This document shows, piece by piece, positions 60,646 to 64,000 of a DNA stretch of 64,000 nucleotides (position 1 is its first letter; the number at the start of each line of letters is the position of its first letter). A model generated the notes under the pieces. That model worked only from the letters and a program-made list of their open reading frames with translations. It did no database searches and was not told the DNA's origin. The stretch lies in the IMG/VR virus record IMGVR_UViG_3300030380_006185, positions 92,274 through 156,273 of that record. The stretch is one strand, 5' to 3'. A program made the translations under genes and the position numbers. This DNA is from a virus.

Positions 60646-61203
60646 ATGAAAGACAAAATAAAAAAACTCCAAACACAAAAAGTATTACAAGAATATAACT
60701 TACTAAATACTGATTATGAGTTAAAAGATAATGTAATACAAGAACATAAAGAAGAATTTTTAAAAAAAACTTTTAGGGAGAAAGATACTGATGAAAATGA
60801 AAAACCTAATATCTCTAAAACAGAAAAAGAAAAAATTATACACGATAGTGAAATAAATAGTAAAACTAAAAGTAAAATAAAAAAAATATATAGAGAAATT
60901 GTTAAACAAACCCACCCAGATAAAATGGATTCTGAGGTATTAAATGGTTATTATTTAGATGCAACTAAAGCTTATGATTCAAATGATATTTTAGAGTTAT
61001 ATATTATTTGTGAAAAATTAGATATAAATATAGAAATATCTGATGTAGAATTAGATTTATTTAATAAATTAATAGAGATTAAAAAAGAAAAAATTGATGT
61101 TTTAAAAAATTCATTTATTTGGGTTTGGATAAATTCTAAAACTGAAGAAGAAAGGAAAGACATTGAGGAAAGGTATATAACTTTTTGTAGGAACAATAGA
61201 TAA
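60646..61203 (+). CDS. J-domain protein (DnaJ-like)
   Basis: The 185-residue protein has a charged N-terminus and a J-domain with IKKIYREIVKQTHPDK (HPD at residues 90-92) and AYDSNDILELYIICEKLDIN. It would stimulate an Hsp70 ATPase, probably the host DnaK. The phage also has GroEL, GroES and Hsp20. It is one of only two plus-strand genes. Confidence 0.75.
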   Translation: MKDKIKKLQTQKVLQEYNLLNTDYELKDNVIQEHKEEFLKKTFREKDTDENEKPNISKTEKEKIIHDSEINSKTKSKIKKIYREIVKQTHPDKMDSEVLNGYYLDATKAYDSNDILELYIICEKLDINIEISDVELDLFNKLIEIKKEKIDVLKNSFIWVWINSKTEEERKDIEERYITFCRNNR

Positions 61204-62022
61204 ATGTCAGATTTAATAACATATAATCAATTTGTTAAAAAATACAACAAAGTAAATATATTTGTTGAAGAGATACCTAAAATAATTTTTAGAACAGGGA
61301 AATGGGCAATTGAAGAAGTTCCTGATGTAGTAATGGGGGTTTATAAAGAAACTATTAAATTAAATCCTGGTTATAAGTTTGTTTATTTTGATAATAATGA
61401 TTGTTATAATTTTATTAAAGACTTTAATCCTAGTTATTTACTACACTATAATAAATTAATACCTACTGCTTATAAAGCAGATTTATTTAGGTACTTATTA
61501 CTCTATAAATATGGAGGGTGTTATGGTGATATGACACAAGAAATATATGTACCATACGATAAAATATGTGATGGGTTTGATAGAGTTTTTTGTAGGGATA
61601 GTTTAAGTGATAAATTAGGTTTATATAATGCATTAATGTGTGTAAAACCATTAGACTCTGTGGTATATCAGGTATTAGAAATAGTTAAAAAAAATATAGA
61701 AGAAAGAAATTACACACACTCTACTTTAGGTATAACTGGTCCAATAGCTTTGGGTCAGGCTTTTATGAGAGTTTTTGAAGATACTACTATTAATCTTAAA
61801 ACTTATAAAAAGAATATACCAAAAGAAATTAAATTAAATGAAAATAATAACTCTTTAATTTTAGATTATAAACTTGATGGGATAGGTAGAAAAATGATTT
61901 TTGATGAAAGGAATGGAGAAATAATAGGAAAACCTAAAATTGATAATCATGAAAATCTATTATATGATAGAAACAACATGCATTATTCCCGACTTTGGTA
62001 TAGTAAAAGAGTATTTAATTAA
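61204..62022 (+). CDS. Glycosyltransferase, GT32-like (plus strand)
   Basis: The 272-residue protein has EIPKIIFRTGKWAIEEVPDV, AYKADLFRYLLLYKYGGCYG and DMTQ at 109-112 in place of DxD, and is clearly related to the minus-strand enzyme at 59230. It follows the J-domain gene directly and overlaps the convergent GT4 gene by 4 bases at the stop. Confidence 0.75.
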   Translation: MSDLITYNQFVKKYNKVNIFVEEIPKIIFRTGKWAIEEVPDVVMGVYKETIKLNPGYKFVYFDNNDCYNFIKDFNPSYLLHYNKLIPTAYKADLFRYLLLYKYGGCYGDMTQEIYVPYDKICDGFDRVFCRDSLSDKLGLYNALMCVKPLDSVVYQVLEIVKKNIEERNYTHSTLGITGPIALGQAFMRVFEDTTINLKTYKKNIPKEIKLNENNNSLILDYKLDGIGRKMIFDERNGEIIGKPKIDNHENLLYDRNNMHYSRLWYSKRVFN

Positions 62023-63137
62023 TCTATTCTTCTATTTAAATCAGGATTCATTCTAAACTTGCTAAAATGCTCATCATATCTACGTTGTGCTAATTCTCTA
62101 ACTTTTATTTCTCTTTCTACTACTTCTTCAGAAACAAGATTTAATAATTCATTATATTGTTTTATAACATTTTTTTGACTATATTGACTGTAGTCTTGGT
62201 TTTTGTTAAAAGTATATTCACCATTAAATACAGTTCTTAAAGCTTTTCTATATTCAACATAATCAACATTTTCCCATTTAGATTCTTTTAAATAGATCCA
62301 ACTGTCTCCTGGGGATAAGAATATTGGGATTTCTCTGTTTGGTAATAGAATAGAATTTTCTTCATTTATAAAATCTCCATATCCACTAATTTTAGTATCT
62401 AAAGTAATTATATCTTTTTTTAACACTACAGCATCTAATAATGGAATACAAAATCCTTCCATATATGATAAACAAATATAACAATCTATACCTTTTTTTA
62501 GTGAGTGTAAATATTCTTTAGGTAATTTTTTATTTATGATAATTACTTCTGGGCGGTTGGGGTATTTTTTTAATAGTTTTTTAAGATGTAAAATTCTATT
62601 TTTTGGTACTTCATTTAATTTTATTACTAATCTAACATTATCTTCTTCAGTAAATTCTTTTAAAAAATTTCTTAATGTTCTATCAATATTCTTTCTATGT
62701 ATAGCAGTAGATTCTGTATAGAAGGTATATTTCTTTTCAGGGAATAAACTAGAAAAAAACCCATTGTCTTCATCTAACAAACTATTATCATAATAATTAG
62801 GTATTACTCTAATAGGTTTAGTAACTCCATTGTTTTCTAATAATTGTTTACTAATATTAGATGGTGTAACTATGTAATGAAAATTATTAATTTTTTCTAT
62901 AATATGTGGATGCATAACAGTTCCATCCATTGGTTGAATAAGTATTCTTCTACTGAATTTAGAAAAATCATCTAAATGGATATGGTTCATTAATAACATA
63001 TCACCTCTTCTAGTATAATTTAAAAGGTTATATTTTTCTTTAAATTCTTGTTTTAAATCCTCATTGATTATTTTTAGGCTTTCTCCACTCCTAGTCCATA
63101 CTAAGAGGTTTATTTTATTTTCTTTTTGAGTAGACAT
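62019..63137 (-). CDS. Glycosyltransferase, GT4 family
   Basis: The 372-residue protein has a two-Rossmann GT-B pattern: YIVTPSNISKQLLENNGVTK, RVIPNYYDNSLL, VRLVIKLNEVPKNR and the donor-binding CYICLSYMEGFCIPLLDAVV. It adds a sugar from an NDP donor. A late-type motif variant lies 18 bases upstream. Confidence 0.8.
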   Translation of the reverse strand: MSTQKENKINLLVWTRSGESLKIINEDLKQEFKEKYNLLNYTRRGDMLLMNHIHLDDFSKFSRRILIQPMDGTVMHPHIIEKINNFHYIVTPSNISKQLLENNGVTKPIRVIPNYYDNSLLDEDNGFFSSLFPEKKYTFYTESTAIHRKNIDRTLRNFLKEFTEEDNVRLVIKLNEVPKNRILHLKKLLKKYPNRPEVIIINKKLPKEYLHSLKKGIDCYICLSYMEGFCIPLLDAVVLKKDIITLDTKISGYGDFINEENSILLPNREIPIFLSPGDSWIYLKESKWENVDYVEYRKALRTVFNGEYTFNKNQDYSQYSQKNVIKQYNELLNLVSEEVVEREIKVRELAQRRYDEHFSKFRMNPDLNRRID

Positions 63138-63155
63138 ATATCTATAAGTATTTGA

Positions 63156-63165
63156 TAATAAATAT
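63156..63165 (-). promoter_or_regulatory. Late-type motif variant ATATTTATTA
   Basis: The variant lies 18 bases upstream of the GT4 gene. Confidence 0.45.
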
Positions 63166-63192
63166 TTGTTAGATAAACAACAGTAAAATAAA

Positions 63193-63218
63193 TATGGGGG
63201 TGCTTACACACCCCCATA
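63193..63218. terminator. Strong hairpin terminator
   Basis: TATGGGGGTG-CTTACA-CACCCCCATA is a perfect 10-bp stem with a six-base loop, with T-rich sequence on both sides. It ends the minus-strand structural gene at 63273 and separates it from the island. Confidence 0.8.
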
Positions 63219-63272
63219 CTATTTTTTGTAAATTATACAATGATAATTACATTAAAAACTATTTAATTCAAA

Positions 63273-64000
63273 CTAAGCTGGTATAAATGGTGTTTCTATA
63301 TCAACATAAGTAGACTCAGCAGCTGAAACTGCAGGTTCGTATACATTTACCCTGTGGTTATTTTGTTGTGTACCACTACCACCTAGGGTCATAGACACTA
63401 AGTTAGTACTAAACTGGTGGTTTAAATAAGGAGTGTTAAATGTAGACTCAGCATATTGACTACCAAAATTATTGATCTGTTCACTATACCATATATTTGG
63501 ATTGGTAAGGCTATTTTGAATTAATGTAATTAATTCAGAAGTATTACCATTATAATCTAAAGCTTCAGCTAGTAAATCATGGAAAGTATCCCAATCATAT
63601 CCTTTCCGTAAACCAGAGTTAACATACTCCATAATCCTATATGTAAATGTTTTCCACATAAGAGCATTATCTAATCCATTGTCGAAATTAACTATTGAGA
63701 CTAAGTGATCAAATATAGTAAAATCAGAAGGAGTAGTTGTGTATCCTGTACCGTAAAGATTTGCTAAAGTATCCATTTCCATCCATTGTCGTTCTTCTGC
63801 AGATAAGTGTGAATAATCTGGGCCATTGTTATAGCCGTATCCGTATCCGTATCCGTATCCTACTTCCTCTTCAGATCCTGAATCAGCACTTCCTGAGGTT
63901 TCAGATAGTGATCCTGTTGCAGATGAGCTTCCTGTATCAGCACTTCCTGTATCAGCACTTCCTGTATCAGCACTTCCTGAATCTGGAGCTGGTGCAGTAG
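63273..64000 (-). CDS. Structural protein paralog, N-terminus beyond window
   Basis: The frame is open from the stop at 63273 to the window edge. The C-terminal domain (LRKGYDWDTFHDLLAEALDY, NNFGSQYAESTFNTPYLNHQ) matches the end of the 56524 protein. Before it lies a low-complexity linker with repeated SADTG and GY units. An ATG at 63782 exists but the frame continues upstream without a stop, so it is not the start. Confidence 0.65.
   Translation of the reverse strand, partial: TAPAPDSGSADTGSADTGSADTGSSSATGSLSETSGSADSGSEEEVGYGYGYGYGYNNGPDYSHLSAEERQWMEMDTLANLYGTGYTTTPSDFTIFDHLVSIVNFDNGLDNALMWKTFTYRIMEYVNSGLRKGYDWDTFHDLLAEALDYNGNTSELITLIQNSLTNPNIWYSEQINNFGSQYAESTFNTPYLNHQFSTNLVSMTLGGSGTQQNNHRVNVYEPAVSAAESTYVDIETPFIPA
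63837..63860 (-). repeat. Hexamer tandem repeat encoding GY units
   Basis: Four exact copies of GTATCC on the plus strand encode repeated Gly-Tyr on the minus strand within the linker of the 63273 protein; the paralog at 56524 has only GYGYD. Confidence 0.85.
63928..63972 (-). repeat. 15-bp tandem repeat encoding GSADT units
   Basis: Three exact tandem copies of a 15-base unit, with a diverged copy on each side, encode SADTG repeats in the linker of the same protein. Slipped replication could change the copy number. Confidence 0.85.

Larger units (their letters stand above)
56808..63593. repeat. 37-bp direct repeats flanking glycosyltransferase island
   Basis: An identical 37-base stretch occurs at 56808-56844 and 63557-63593, both within the conserved C-terminal coding region of the two paralogous structural genes, in the same orientation. 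They flank the 58.1-63.1 kb island. Recombination between them would remove the island and fuse the paralogs. Confidence 0.75.

Overview
This window looks like part of the genome of a large, AT-rich, lytic T4-related phage with a contractile tail. The T4-type parts are the replisome (clamp loader gp44/gp62, clamp gp45, family B polymerase gp43, helicase gp41, UvsX, gp32, 5'-3' exonuclease), class I ribonucleotide reductase, two tail sheaths, a tail tube, gp26-like and gp53-like tail or baseplate proteins and a tape measure protein. Starts are not preceded by AGGAGG-type Shine-Dalgarno sites but by A-rich leaders, which fits a Bacteroidota (probably flavobacterial, aquatic) host. That host is an inference. 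No integrase, transposase, tRNA or CRISPR array was seen. All genes but two are on the minus strand, so transcription runs from high to low coordinates.

Layout from low to high coordinates. 1-2.7 kb: end of a glycosyltransferase gene, a ribbon-helix-helix protein, a PD-(D/E)XK nuclease, sugar-nucleotide type genes and a tiny Cys-rich peptide. 2.7-3.3 kb: two late-type proteins. 3.3-5.3 kb: clamp-loader operon. 5.4-10.2 kb: eleven small genes, most sharing one of two N-terminal peptides that resemble the capsid-targeting propeptides of T4 internal proteins; a late-type motif precedes the set. 10.3-13.3 kb: GroEL, GroES and Hsp20. 13.4-17.1 kb: clamp and a family B polymerase split into two genes around an unrelated 87-residue ORF. 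17.1-22.0 kb: MazG-like protein and a preQ0 pathway (FolE2, QueE, QueD, QueC) with a phosphoribosyltransferase and a nuclease. 22.0-24.7 kb: a packed array of very small genes, ten of them starting after a near-identical leader. 24.8-25.6 kb: a DpdA-like transglycosylase that could put the preQ0-derived base into DNA. 25.6-27.8 kb: membrane protein and lysis genes. 27.8-36.7 kb: NrdA/NrdB, helicase, exonuclease, UvsX, gp32 and a divergent family A polymerase-like protein. 36.7-58.1 kb: baseplate, tape measure, tail chaperone-like pair, tube, two sheaths, three LamG-like proteins and fibre-like proteins. 58.1-63.1 kb: a glycosyltransferase island with the only two plus-strand genes (one a J-domain protein). 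63.2-64.0 kb: a paralog of the protein just before the island, running off the window.

Three upstream-sequence classes mark three gene groups: ATATTTATAA-like motifs before structural, internal-protein and lysis genes (likely late control); AGTTATG-type leaders before many replication genes; and AAACCAAAACAAAG leaders in the small-gene array. The most notable points are the small-gene array, the propeptide family, the split family B polymerase beside a family A-like protein, altered metal sites in QueC, QueD and QueE, a possible frameshift in the tail chaperone pair, and direct repeats flanking the glycosyltransferase island. No intergenic stretch exceeds 300 bases once the small genes are included.
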